Source: Paracamarosporium sp. OC-R06-R3
Taxonomy: Eukaryota; Ascomycota; Dothideomycetes; Pleosporales; Didymosphaeriaceae
Assembly (NCBI GenBank): GCA_019828545.1
Contig: JACVRA010000171.1
Coordinates: 310,001-374,000 of the forward strand
DNA: 64,000 nucleotides
Direction of reading: 5' to 3'
Positions within the stretch are counted from its first letter, which is position 1; each line of letters begins with the position of its first letter. Below the pieces are notes generated by a model. That model was not told the origin of the DNA. It did not search any database and was given only the letters and a program-made list of their open reading frames with translations. The position numbers and the translations under genes were made by a program. Shown in pieces: positions 46,382-58,063 of the stretch.

Positions 46382-48069
46382 ATGCATTCACCACGAACAC
46401 CACCGGCGCTCAAGCGCACGGTGTCAAGCGAGAGCCGTAGTAGTTACGGAAGCGCGGCGACCACCGCCTCGCGATCAAGCTCCAAGTTGTTGTTTGGTGA
46501 GATTCCGTTGACACCTGCGACCACTGTGGACGGCCGATGTGAGATACCCTTCATGCCCGTGCCAACGAACATCAAGTGTTGACTTGCTTAGCATCCCGCT
46601 CCAACAGCTCCATTGGCTCTATATGTAATTTGGTCCTATCCACGAGCTCATCCTTTCTGCGCTTCTGGTTGAACGATACTTGCCGCGATAACCTCTTTGC
46701 CCATCTGGAGCAAGAAGACCTACCCAACTTGCGTCTGGTGTGTCATGACTTTGCGACGCGGGCGGCGCCTGTCCAATTTGAATCCCTCACCACGACCTTC
46801 AAGCCTTCTACCTTCTCCAAGCCGGCGCGCATTGAGGCCTTGTCAAGGATAGGCCGCCATGTCAAGACTTTCACCTTCCACATGCCTCATAGCCCAGAGA
46901 CCCTGCTACCACCCATCATCGATCCGGAAACTGGCGAGGAGAAACAGTTCATCTATGAGCCGCAATTACAGACACCACAGAATGCGCTTGGCCGCGAGAA
47001 GATGCCCAAGTACGGCTCGTTAGAGATGACCAACCTACTCATCCAACAATACCCACCGCTTTTCCACGCTGCAACTAACGTCCCTGCCTTCGTCGCTGCC
47101 TTCTCCGAACTCGTCAACCTAGCTCACCTCAAAATATCATGCCCTGGCTACGACAACGCCCCTTGCCACCGTCGCAGCGTCGTAGACTATGCTCTCATCT
47201 CTCTACGCATCGCCGTAGAACGCGCCCCTATGTATAGTCTCACTTCACTGTCCCTCCACCCCATCCATCCTGGCGGTCTCCTCTACCTCCATCCCATGCA
47301 CGGCTTCGGCAGCACGCCTTCTTCCGCGAAACGCTGGACTCAAATCCGCAACCTCTCGATATGCATGGAGTCTCTTTCCACTTCCCCTTCTCCCAAACAC
47401 AAGACCCAGTCCATTGAACATCTTCGCATCCTGCATGCGTATCTGCGCACACTGTCCCGTGGCTTGACACGCATCTTCTTCCGTTGGAAAGGCCAACGCG
47501 GGCCATCGCCACTGAGCTTGGACAAAGAACCTTGCATGTTGCCCATCGAGACAGACTACATGCACCCATCCCAGCGCGGCGAAGTGCGCGGTCCTCGCCC
47601 CCTCAGATTCCTCCGCCTGCGCCACATGGAGCTCGAAAACGCCATCATGGACTCCTCACAAATCTCGGATTTCATCCACAAGCACCGTCGCACGCTTGTA
47701 GAGTTCAACTTCGAGGACGTCAAGCTCCGCCAAGGAAACTGGGACGATGCACTGGAGCCGCTCACGCTCATCAGTGGGAGCGAGCGGTGGAAGAGGAACG
47801 CCGAAGAGGTCATGGATGTGCCGATTGTGCTTAGTCCTTTGAACATGGAGCCACGGATCATGGGGCCGTTGCTAGAGGAGGTGGATGCTGCGATTGAGGA
47901 GAGCAGCAAGGAGAAAGGACAGCACACCCTCAGCCGGTGGTTGGGCAAACCGAAAAGCACGCTGCGGAAGACGAATGGCGGTGGTAAAGAGAGCTTCTTT
48001 GGAGGCGATCATGTGAAGAGGTTATTCAGAGGGACAATGTTTCACCGCGTCGTCGGTGTGGCTGCGTAG
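46382..48069 (+). CDS. F-box-like protein with possibly damaged N-terminal frame
   Basis: Best open model: exons 46382-46496 and 46592-48069 (530 aa), with GTGAGA donor, TTGAC branch and TTAG acceptor. The body contains DNLFAHLEQEDLPNLRLVCHDF (given here as two parts, DNLFAHLEQ and EDLPNLRLVCHDF), the C-terminal half of an F-box, then about 440 residues of unfamiliar but clearly coding sequence with leucine-rich segments. The segment just before it (46593-46688) reads as a better F-box start in another frame (IPLQQLHWLYM, stop, then FGPIHELILSALLVERYLPR). That frame is interrupted by TAA at 46626 and lacks one base before 46689. Likewise the upstream frame of exon 1 continues past the donor as GEIPLTPATTVDG until a stop after NIKC. 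So the gene may be frameshifted recently, or the assembly may contain errors. Family knowledge: F-box proteins are SCF substrate receptors. Confidence 0.7.
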
Positions 48070-49181
48070 CCCTGGTACATGTGGTATTTGTCGGAGTACT
48101 GTTGTGTGTCTTGTCAACTGTATCATGGGTGGACACGGTAAGGAAAAGCTCAGGTCTTTGCATGTCGCTTGGAGTTTTAGGTCGGTAGCCGGACGATACT
48201 TCGTCATATACCCCCTTCGTCCGGCTTGTTTGGGTGGATATGGGTTGGCCATGTTACTTTGGGTAATGGGTTCGGCATGAGTACCAGCTTCCTCTGGTGA
48301 GGAGGCTTTCCCTGGTATTCCTTCCTCTTCATTTCCTTTTCTTTCTTTTTGTCTTCTCTTTCTTCCATGCTAACGACGCTCATTTATCTCATTTTCTTTG
48401 GTTTCTCTTTCTGTTGTGTGTTTGGAGCATCGCTTTTGATGCGTTACGCAGCCATGCCTGACGGCCTTCATGACTATCATATCTTTAAAAAGCATGTATA
48501 TACGATGTCACGAGTAGTATACCTTACGATCCTTAAATATAGTTTCTTATCGTCCTTCTACATTATCATGACCGTCGAGTATACTGTGCACATGTATTGT
48601 CTTATAGTCCAGACTTGTACGTTCTGTCGACAAATGTAATCTGACTGTTTCAATACTATTGGGAGGTTGAGAGTTGCCCGACAGGCTGAGAATTATCGCG
48701 ATGAACAGTTCATAGATCGACCCAAAGGGAATGCCTGAGCTCTATTATGTGCCCTACAACTCGTGGATCAGTGAAGACCCGGGGGCTGAGCGATCACGCA
48801 AGCTTAATGAACTGTAGTCAAACAAGAACGCTAGAAATGGTTAGGTGTCAATTACCCTGACAGATTCGGCTTTCAGAGCTGCGCAGGGAAAGATTTGGAA
48901 ATGCCCACGTGCTCAACGTCACAGCCTCGGCATATCAGCTAGCGCACTTGGCACAACGCGTGGGATTCACATGTTACCCCGGATTCTACCCGCTCCGACA
49001 TGATGACCTAGATACTTGTCACAAGCCTGCTCGGCCACTCAAATAGCCATTATTCCCAGGCACTTTCCGACATCTGTCACACGCACATTGATTCCACAGT
49101 AGTACCACGGTTACCACACGCGCCTTCAACACCAACCACCGAAGCTTCTACAGCTACAAAGAACAGCCATCTAGCTCACCA
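48070..49181. other. Intergenic region with pyrimidine tract
   Basis: A long C/T-rich tract runs from about 48306 to 48366. An open frame after it (to 48639) has hydrophobic, low-quality composition and is probably not a gene. The last ~100 bp form the leader of the SCP2 gene. Confidence 0.45.
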
Positions 49182-49709
49182 TGTCTCTTAAGTCAGGTTC
49201 GTATTACCTCTAGAACCAAATCAGAACATGCGAGGAACCGCATTGGGAGACCCTGACATTCATCAATGCTCGTCATGGCTCGCCCGTCCACGCACACTAC
49301 TCAAACTCAGCTCTTCATGGACGCTGACATCAAGCTCTTAGACGCCTTCCCCTCTTCCGCCGCCTTCGACGCCATCGCCGCCTCCTTAAAAAACGACGAA
49401 GCCGGCCGCAAGGACGCCATCAAGAAAGGCAACGCCATCTTCGCCTTCGACCTCAAGAACCCGTCCGGCGCAACCGAGTCTTGGTATATCGATCTGAAAG
49501 AAACTGGAGAAGTCGGCAAGGGCGCACCACCCAAGAAGGCCTCTGTCACATTATCACTAAGCGACGAGAACTTTGGGAAGCTGGTCACTGGGAAGGCAAA
49601 CGCACAGAAGCTGTTCATGAGCGGGAAGCTGAAGGTTAAGGGCGACGTGATGAAGGCGACGAAGATGGAGCCGATTCTGAAGAAGGCACAGACGAGCGCG
49701 AAGCTGTAG
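49182..49709 (+). CDS. SCP2 sterol-transfer domain protein, peroxisomal
   Basis: Exons 49182-49197 and 49342-49709, 127 aa. The 144-nt intron (GTTCGT donor, CTGAC branch, TTAG acceptor) joins MSLKS to DAFPSSAAFDAIAASL. The whole remaining protein is one SCP2 domain: IFAFDLKNPSGATESWYIDL, VTLSLSDENFGKLVTGK and KLFMSGKLKVKGD are the expected strands and helix. The C-terminal residues SAKL form a type 1 peroxisomal targeting signal. Family knowledge: binds sterols, fatty acids or acyl-CoAs in the peroxisomal matrix. The single-domain layout matches yeast and fungal Pox18-type proteins. The exon-2 frame is open well upstream of the acceptor, so a naive model would add a wrong N terminus. Confidence 0.9.
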
Positions 49710-49912
49710 ATGTGTACTAGGAATGTAGGAATGAATATACCATGTTGGACATCAAGTAGGGTTTTCACTTGCCGACGCGGAGAGTGTGAGCGTTGGGGTT
49801 TGGCAGGTGCTACACTACAGTACTCTGGGAAAGCTTGAATGAGGACTCGACTTAACCGATGCTAGAACAAAACGACCATATACCTGTCAGCCACAGCCTC
49901 TTGGTCGCTCAC

Positions 49913-50481
49913 TCACGGCGGAGTGCCAGGCTGTGTCCTCGCCACCGGCAGCAACCACTCCTCCTTTCTCACGTACAACTTCCCGTCTGGGAATTTCGTC
50001 ACATTCGCTCCAGGCCCATCTTCCTTCCAGTTCCATACTTGCGTCCCCGAACCACTTACATACGACGTCCTATTCAAAGTCAACCCGCATTTCTCATTCC
50101 ATTCGTCGGGCGCAGATGCAACGTCTCAACTACTTACCCGTTGACGCTCCACCCCCTCCTCACCGTCAAACCCCGCTCTCCATAATTATAACTGAAATCC
50201 AGCTCCCGCGATCCACAAACGTCGAACAACGCGCTTATAGCGTACAGGTTGAAGTACGTGTTCGGCACGACACAGTCTACCTCGGCGAAGTAGTCCGGGC
50301 GCGCATCCGTTACGTGGAAGGTGAGATTTGATTGTGCGCCCTCGACGTAAGGGTCTGCCATGAAGGCGGTGAAGTTTGTGACTTTGAAGACGACATCGGA
50401 GGCTTGACGAGATTGATATAGATGTGTGAGGGCGGCCGAGGTAGAGGTGAAAAGGAGGGCGGTTAGTGTTTGGACGCGCAT
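49913..50481 (-). CDS. Small secreted protein, effector-like
   Basis: Exons 50481-50138 and 50069-49913, 166 aa; the 68-nt intron has GTAAGT and TTGAC...ATAG and preserves the frame. A signal peptide (MRVQTLTALLFTSTSAA) is followed by a beta-rich sequence such as VVFKVTNFTAFM and SNLTFHVTDARP. There are only two cysteines (EVDCVV and FDVCGS), which could form one disulphide, and several N-glycosylation sequons. I recognise no named domain; size and secretion fit fungal apoplastic or effector-like proteins. The alternation of strands with a central DxRP segment recalls Alt a 1-type beta-barrels, but the resemblance is too weak to assign. Confidence 0.75.
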
Positions 50482-51110
50482 CTTGGGTGCGCTGGATGGG
50501 TACTGGTGAGGAGGTGGTGAAATTCGTTCGATGTACACGTACGATGGGATGGCCCATGTATATGTGGGGACCTTGAGGTCGGATGTGGGGAGGTTGTAAA
50601 GAGTGCAATATGGGCTGGTGGTACAAGAGATATGGACCTTGCTCTGGTGCATGTGCGAAATCATCGTTGCGCAAGGCCCGACACGGCAGAGCGAATTTCT
50701 TTTGCACGCGCATCTATTCCTGGTTCCCTGAATCGTACGATTTGGACCTGCAGATTGTTCCCCGTGTTGCGGTGGTATGGTTTTACTCCTACGCTACAAT
50801 TGCGGTTATCTGTTGGAGGTGCGTCCTGCTAGATTGAGCAATTTGACAGCATCGGCTAATATGTAAATCTCGAGCCACGCCGTGCTAGTTGCTACAGAAA
50901 CCCTTCCAAGTGCGTGGTTGAATGTTGAATAGTGTATTAAGACAAACAAAAAGGCGAGCAACTCGGTGTGCGAAGTATCGTCTCTTGTCGTTAACGTCTG
51001 CAGGATATTTCGGCAGATGGCAGCAGGCTATTGAACGAGGTTTATCATAGTTCCCAATATCCCACCAACACCGATACGATTACTCGCTAAAAGCCAACGT
51101 ACCTCAAGTC
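50482..51110. other. Intergenic region
   Basis: Promoter side of the secreted-protein gene and 3' flank of the second GMC oxidoreductase. No coding signal of quality. Confidence 0.45.
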
Positions 51111-53328
51111 CTACACTGATTCATGGCCGTTGACATCGTTAGCACCACTCATTCCGTTCACAGCTCTCCCCTTGATCACATCCGAAGCCTTTTCAGCTAC
51201 AGCATATACCAGGGACACAATGTTACCCTGCACATGCGTAGGAAAGATTGAAGCATCAACAACCCTCACATTACTGGTCCCATATACCCTGCACTCATTG
51301 TCAACGACACCTCCCTTTTCCCTTGGAAGCATCGCACAGGTACCGATAGGATGATACTCTGTTACCGTATTGGCAGCCACCAGCTTCTTGGCCTCATCGA
51401 TATTTTTTGGTATACTTTTAGTTCCGGTCGACGGATGTAATTGGATTTGGCCATTGGCGTCAAGGTCTAGCTTCGATCGAAGAGGCTCGTACTCAGTGAG
51501 CTTGAGCATGTGCATGACGCTCCGGGCACTCATGTCAAGATCAAGCGGGTGAGAGAAATAAGCAGGATCTATGGTGGGGTGCGCCATCGGGTCTGACGAG
51601 TTGATGTGGATACTTCCACGTGAGAGTGAGCGTGTGGAACAGGCAGCGAGGATGATCCAGTTACCAGGCTCATCGTGAACAAAAATTTGGGAAGGGGTAT
51701 CACTAAGTATCACAGAAAAGGTTAGTGAGTATACTGACAAAAGCCACGATCATTTTCGTGCACGCTTAACATACCATTTGCTAATGTCCCCTCCTATAGT
51801 GAGTAAGACGACCTGAACAACGGCTTCTTTTGGATCCATTAGCTGTCGAGCTAGCAGAACATTCCGGCCCGCAGGATCAGCATCTGGGTGTAACTTCTGG
51901 TACTCCGCAACAAGAGACTGAATATGCGTCTGTGCATCTTGCAGCTGGTTATCGAGAAGCTCAAGCGATACGAAACCGCAAGTAGTTGGAGAATTAGTGA
52001 AAGGGCCTGCCTTGTGAGTGAGATAGGCGTCCATAGCCTGTTGGGCAATCTCCGGATTCCTGAGAATCACTTCTGCGGTGGGGTATTCATCTTTGACTTT
52101 CTATGGACGCGTTAGCAAGACAGCAACAGAATGCGAGACGAAACTTACTACGGTTATCCCGGTGGCAGCATGATCGTTCAAGCTCTCACCTACGGCAGGA
52201 TGATCGACGATGACATCGACTCCAGCTTGGGAAAGAATACTCGGCGACCCAACACCAGACAGCTCTAATATTTGAGGAGAACTGACCGCTCCGCCGCACA
52301 CGATTACTTCACGATTGGCCTTTACATAATGAGTAGCTCCATCAACAATGAATGATACTCCTGTCGCCTTTGCATCTCCAGAATCTAACTTCTCGAGGTT
52401 GATCTTTGACACCAGCGCGTTGGTCAGAAGCGAGAGATTTCTCCGGTTTTTATTCGGTTCATAATACTCTCGGGCGGAATAGCTCCTTCGCATTGTCACA
52501 GGGTTCACAGTAGTCAGTTGATTGAACCCGCCTATTGCTGAGCCAGTGCGAGGGTCTTTAGGGACCGGATAACCGGCGTTGATGGCTGTCTCCGGCCATA
52601 TCTGCTGGTTCCAAGCAAAATCCGCATCGCAAAACGAAATCTGCTCGTTGTTTAGTCCGCTCCTAAAATGCTTTCCCTGAGATAACCAATTATACATACT
52701 TGGATTGGACCATCAGTGCCTCTCAACAACGGATCAATATACTTGTCATTGATTTTGGAGCTGAGGGCCTTTGAAGATGGATTGTACTTTTCGAATTTGC
52801 GATAATAGGGTGCAAGTTCATCGAAATTCCATCCTTTGTTTCCCAGTGCTTCCCAATTGTCAAGATCTTGCCTATAGCATGTCAGCCTGGCTGCGTACCG
52901 AGAAGGATACGAAACACCGATGTATTGCCCTCAGTAGCACTGAAGAGACACTTACCGGGAAGCCATCGAGAACATGTTGTAGTTGACGGCAGATGACCCT
53001 CCCAGAACTTTACCACGTACCCAGCCATGCACACGGCCTTCAGTTCCTTTCTAGTCGGATGATCAACGCTACCCTTTAAGTGATAGTGGTGCATACATAC
53101 CTGCGGCACCGTTTTGAAACCCCAGTCATACTCTGGTTTATCCCATAGCTGCAAGAAAAGATTCGGTGCATCTATCAACGGATCGTCAAGTCGATTTGCA
53201 CCCGCTTCGAGCACTCCGACAGTGACATCAGGATTCTCACTAAGACGAGCAGCGACAACAAGACCCGCGGTGCCTCCTCCAATCACGACATAATCGTACG
53301 ACGTTTTTGTGAACTCTTCTGGAGACAT
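51111..53328 (-). CDS. GMC-family FAD oxidoreductase, six exons
   Basis: Exons (minus strand order) 53328-53101, 53050-52956, 52871-52700, 52640-52149, 52100-51775 and 51702-51111; 634 aa. All five introns are GT-AG and 48-84 nt long. The FAD-binding motif VVIGGGTAG lies at residues 14-22 followed by VLEAGA; the GMC signature 1 region GKVLGGSSAVNYNM is formed across exon 2; GGAVSSPQILELSGVG is signature 2. Near the C terminus TEYHPIGTCAM carries the first catalytic His, and HVQGNIVSLVY carries an Asn at the second catalytic position, as in many alcohol or choline oxidase relatives. There is no clear signal peptide. The substrate is unknown. It lies next to a group of transport and hydrolysis genes on its upstream side. 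Confidence 0.9.
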
Positions 53329-53523
53329 GGCAGAGAGAATACAATGGGGTGTCTTTGTAGAAATGTAGATCTACGGTAAGACTTCTCACACTTATATAGC
53401 ACACGGAATTAGGCCATCTTCCCCGCAAATATTAGCGCGCCGTTAAGTTTGGCTATGTGAGCACCATTCTGCATCAGCACCAATTGACAGTATGACACAT
53501 GTTTAGTACCGCATAATCGCAGA
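53329..53523. promoter_or_regulatory. Upstream region of the second GMC gene
   Basis: About 200 bp between the GMC start codon and the inverted-repeat element; it presumably holds the GMC promoter, but no motif was identified. Confidence 0.35.
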
Positions 53524-53719
53524 TAAAAGAACTTTACTAGGCTCAGAAAAGCATGTGGTCCTGTGGCATAATTGGACAGATCCCTTTATAAGCAGGGAGA
53601 AAAGCTATGCCCTCTACCTTATTTGACCTTAGCACTCACTCCTTCCCCACTTATAGGGGAATCTGCCCAATTACCTTACAGGACCCACATACCTTTCTGA
53701 GCCTAGCAAAGTTCTTTTA
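53524..53719. mobile_element. MITE with long terminal inverted repeats and TA target duplication
   Basis: The 192-bp element at 53526-53717 begins AAAGAACTTTACTAGG and ends in the inverse complement with a single mismatch over the first 24 bases. The two arms stay recognisably complementary for about 80 bases each, leaving a centre of about 30-40 bp. It is bounded by TA on both sides (53524-53525 and 53718-53719), the duplication expected for Tc1/mariner-type insertion. It has no coding capacity, so it would be a non-autonomous element mobilised in trans. Confidence 0.75.
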
Positions 53720-55315
53720 CATCGATATACATGCATGTTAGTGCACATGTAAGCGTGGTGATATCGGTGTCCTGCATTAGAAATACATGAGCACACACCT
53801 AAAGTCGCACGCTGAAAGTCTACACTATTTGGAAGACCTGATGCTGTTGGAGAGAAGATGTTGGGTATGAGACTTTACTAACCATGACGCTATACTTCAT
53901 TGAGGCATAAAGGGTAGAAGTGACCATGTGCGGGGAAGCTTCAGCCGCACCACGCGAAACTCAATCCCCAACATCAGATGTAATTGGATATATGCGGTCC
54001 AACTATGCTCTTTATTGGGTCATGCTATGAAGTCAGCAAGAAAATTGTTGTAGGCACGGCACGGCCCCATGAGCATCGCGTTGTAGCCCCCAGCTGAAGT
54101 AAGTTCGTGTCAGATAACTCAATCTAGGCTAATGCAACTGCCGATCTTATAGTATCATATGGTTCTTAATCGAGTGCAAAGCTTTCTGTCTTGGAGAAGA
54201 TTGCTCCAACATCTGCTGCTGATAATTTATCAACAATATTTTCTCGAGAGCGAAACGACATGTCGATTTTGGGGAGCCACTTTCAACAACTAAACATCAG
54301 CATAAATAGCTTCATGTCATAAAATTGTAATGCCGTGTCTGAATATGTTTACGGTTCTGGTGTTGTTAATATGAATATGATGTTATCGACTTGTTCGTTT
54401 TAGATTCGAACTCTTGCATTTTGTTGTTGGAATCTTTGACCACTAGGGCTCCAGACTATGCATGTACACCAAAAACGGTAGTTAAATGAAGTTATGCAAG
54501 AGCAAATATTTCATTGACATGATTCGACAGCAGGCTTGCCAGAGAACTTGTACCCCGGTATTTGTCCGAAAACACCCATAAATCCCACTGATCAACAAGC
54601 CACTCAATGAAGTTTCGTCAATATTCATCCTCGAAGGTTATCCATGTGAGTGAAGTAGAATGAGATGACGCATTCTCTCAAAATTTGAAGTGTGCCTAGC
54701 CCTTGATCCACTTGACGTCATGCTCTCCTGGCTTACTACACACCCAAAGTGCAGAGTGTGCTGCAAAGTGCGTTAGACAGGAGACTTTGCAAGCCGGCGT
54801 AAGCAGTTGCGGTCATAGACTAAGGTCATCATAATGATGATGTAATTATAGTACTGGCTGATTATTAGTCGAACCGAGTGCTGTGTATAGTCGACCTTCT
54901 TTACGTTCCGTTGCGGGCCGCCAGTCTTCAAATGTCAGCAAACTAGATTCCATTAAAGCATTCGCCTAGAGTACGTACCACGACTTTCAAAGTGAGTGGC
55001 AATGAAAATATACGCTGATAGGATTTCCTCCGAAGAAAATGCGACAAGCTAACCTTATATCGTATTGGTCGGGTCCGAGAACATCAGAATGGTATATCTT
55101 CACGCAAACCGTGTAAACTGTCAACGCTCAAGTCCGTATATTCCGCTAACTCCGACCAAATGAGCCTTCTCTTTGTGTGCCATGTTTTGTATATTAAGGG
55201 GAACTTGTCCGGAACTTGGTAGCCAGCTCTCAATTACTACTCAATCGTAATTGTCCACCCAGCCTTGCTAGGAAAACATCCTCCAGAATCGTTCAGCGAC
55301 ACAAAATCTTGCATC
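53720..55315. other. AT-rich intergenic region
   Basis: About 1.6 kb with no ORF worth reporting and a generally AT-rich composition. The last part is the promoter of the NmrA-like gene. No further repeats noticed. Confidence 0.45.
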
Positions 55316-56374
55316 ATGACTAGCAGCCCTTCCAACCGCATCGAAAGAGTGGCCATCGTTGGGGTATGTTTCTAGCTACCTGAGTCGAAAGTACTCTCTA
55401 ATCCAAGTCTGACCATGCAACAGGCTGGCGGCCACATGGGTCATCATATCACCTCACAACTCCTTCAAACCGGGAAGCATACGCTTACTGCTATCACACG
55501 TCCTAATAGTACCGCCTCGGTTGCAGACGGGATTCGCATTGCCCGTGTCGACTACACAAGCGACGATGACACGGCCTTGGTAGCCGCTCTTCATGGTCAA
55601 CAAGCCCTCATCATCACCATGTCGGTCTATGCGCCAGGAGATACTGTACTTAAACTGATTCGTGCTGCTGCAAAAGCCAGGGTCCAGTTCATCTTGCCTA
55701 ATTGGTATGGACACGATCCTATTAACGATTCATTGTGCAAAGACAGTCTACTCATTGAGAGACGCGACGCGGTGTGCAATGAAGTAAAGAAGCTGGGTGT
55801 AAGCTCGTACTTTCTGCTGGCAAGCGGTTTCTGGTATGAATGGAGTTTATCCGGTGGACCGGATCGATATGGGTTCGACTTCAACAAACGTTCGCTCATC
55901 CTGTTCGACGGTGGCGACACGCCGATGAACACCACCACGTGGCCCCAAAGCGGGAGAGCGATCGCGAATCTGTTAAGCTTGAAAATATCTCCAGAAGGTG
56001 CTGAAGATCATTCTCCGACGCTTTCGCAATTTCGAAATGCCCCAATCTATATCTCCAGCTTCCGACTTACTCAACACGACATGTTCGAGAGCGTTAAGCG
56101 TGTAACAGGGACCACAGATATTGACTGGAGCATTACGCATGAGTCCTCAGAGCAGCGCTGGAGGGATAGTATGAGTGAAATAAAAAAGGGCGACTTCAGC
56201 GCGTTTACGAAGATGCTGTATAGCCGAACCTGGTTCCCAAATGGAGATGCGGATCACGAGTCTAGCCGAGGGCTTCATAATGATGTGCTTGGCCTACCGA
56301 TTGAAGAACTGGATCAATGGACGGCTGTTGCAGTTCGCATGGCGGAGAACAATGACGTCCCGTGGAAGCATTAG
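55316..56374 (+). CDS. NmrA-like / isoflavone-reductase-like NAD(P)-binding protein
   Basis: Exons 55316-55363 and 55424-56374, 332 aa. The 60-nt intron lies inside the Rossmann motif and restores VAIVGAGGHMGHH, a GxxGxxG-type NAD(P) site at the N terminus. Further blocks are ALHGQQALIITMSVY, FILPNWYGHDP and SYFLLASGFWYEWSL, typical of the NmrA/isoflavone reductase group of atypical SDRs. No SDR Tyr-x3-Lys is evident, as expected for this group. Family knowledge: members act as redox-sensing regulators (NmrA in nitrogen repression) or as reductases of aromatic compounds. Its stop codon lies 46 bp from the convergent stop of the MFS gene. Confidence 0.85.
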
Positions 56375-56420
56375 AAAGACGATTTTCTTTTCGTCTCTTG
56401 TATCTACAACTGAAAACAAC

Positions 56421-58063
56421 TTATGCCTTCAATTCAATGCGTTTGCTTTCGTCGGGCGCGTCCGATGTAGGAACATGATCCTTCTCTTCGCTGTTCGTGT
56501 AGACACCTTCGTGTTCTCGTCTACGATCTGTCCGTTTCTGCATCCACACAAGCAGCGCCGTCCAAATAGCCACTTTCTCATGTCAGTTCCACTAGCAAAT
56601 TGAAACAATGAACAAGTACTTACAAGCAATGCTAGTAGCAATCATGGCGTACATTCCCCTTGTGAAATAAGGCGCAAAGTTAGCACCATAGAATATGATG
56701 CTCCACCATGCATTGATTGCATTATTTCCCATATTCATAGAAGCTATGACCACCGCTCGAAGACTATCTTCTTCGTAGCGCAGGACGTCGTTAGCCCAGG
56801 CAAAGAAGGTCGCTTGACAGGCGTAAACGCTTCCTGCCCAGTAATACATTCCGAAGTTGATACTAGTGCTTTCTGGGTAGGCTAGAATGAGTGCGCTAGT
56901 TACAACACCTGTGATGCCAATCCAGTACCCCACTAGGCTAGTTAGTGAGGCATATTTTGCAGGAGCTGAACGCCTACCAAGATAACGTCTTCCGTCCCAG
57001 AAGTCTGTAAGTGTTGCCCAAAACAAGGTGGAAACAATGCCAACCGCCGGCACACCAGTTGGATAATTGTTGAGTTGCGAGACGTTGTACTTTTTCGTTG
57101 GATGAGCTTTCATGTACAGCGCTAGTAGTGCATTCGAGCTGAATGATTCTGTCTCGCCGGCGATCATCCAAAGAACAACAAAGAAATACCAGTACCATGT
57201 TGAAAAGCAATGTTTAAGAAAGCCCCAAGAGATTGGCGTCCGTTCCGGAACTTCGGGTATGCGAGAGATAGCGAGCGCTTTCTCATCTGCGGTAAGATAT
57301 GGCGCCTTGGTGCTTCTCGGTGTATCAGGAAAGAGAAAAAAACCGTATATTGCAACTGGAAGCGTGATGATGCCGTCAATGATGAAGAGCCAGCGCCAGC
57401 CTGACAGACCGCTCAGTCCATCCATACTCGAGTGTATTCCGGTTTGAATAAAGCCGCCAATCATAGTCCCAGCCAGGCCAGAAGCTGTGAAGATGCCTGA
57501 TCGTTTGCCAAGCTCACGTTCGGTGTACCTGCGTATAGAGTCAGGCAGAGTTGATGTGCATTGTATGCGTTGAAACGCTCACCAAGACCCCAGAACGTAA
57601 TGAGTCCCAACAAATGTGGAAGCTTCAAAGATTGCCTGAAAAAAGCGAATAGCCATGATGTCTCGGGGATGATGTGCGCCTGCTGTCGCCATTGTGAGGC
57701 CAGCCCATACCACCTAGAGCTCGTCAATAATTAATTTGGTCGTGCTTCTACCAAGTGACATACCATACAGCTAGGAAAGAATATCCTCGGCTTAACGTAA
57801 TAAAGTGCTATGTTGCATGGCACTTGTCCGATGGTATACCCCACTGTGAAAACAGTGTTTATTTGATTGAGCTGATTCCCTCGAAACCCTAGTTCTTCTT
57901 TCATTCCACTCACGTACGCATTGTTGAGGTTGGTCCGGTCTAGGTAGTTCAAAAAATACATCAAACAGCAAAAGGTGAGGATGAAGAAGTCAAGTTTAAC
58001 GATCAACTTCCGTTCACCTGGTGCCCTTGGATCCCCACGAAGGTACTGGAGGAAAGACGGCAT
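56421..58063 (-). CDS. MFS permease of the Dal5 / anion:cation symporter family
   Basis: Exons (minus strand order) 58063-57764, 57713-57583, 57528-56624 and 56572-56421; 495 aa. Transmembrane helices are obvious throughout; FLNYLDRTNLNNAYVSGM is the helix-1 signature of this family, and TMATAGAHHPRDIMAIRFFQ, GWRWLFIIDG and WATLTDFWDGRR follow in the right order. The last intron removes a spurious early stop and adds a cytosolic tail (MQKRTDRRREHEG...). Family knowledge: Dal5-type carriers import allantoate, ureidosuccinate, nicotinate, pantothenate or small peptides. The divergent amidase suggests an amide or ureide substrate; that is inference. Confidence 0.88.

Noticed and set aside
48349..48639. 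96-codon hydrophobic ORF after the pyrimidine tract
   Set aside because: Its hydrophobicity follows from the T-rich DNA; no ATG in good context and no conserved pattern.
53550..53610. tRNA-like sequence (A-box-like TGGCATAATTGG followed by a possible anticodon arm)
   Set aside because: It lies inside one arm of the MITE. There is no matching T-arm with a TTCRANYC loop at the right distance, and the putative anticodon stem needs an eight-base loop.
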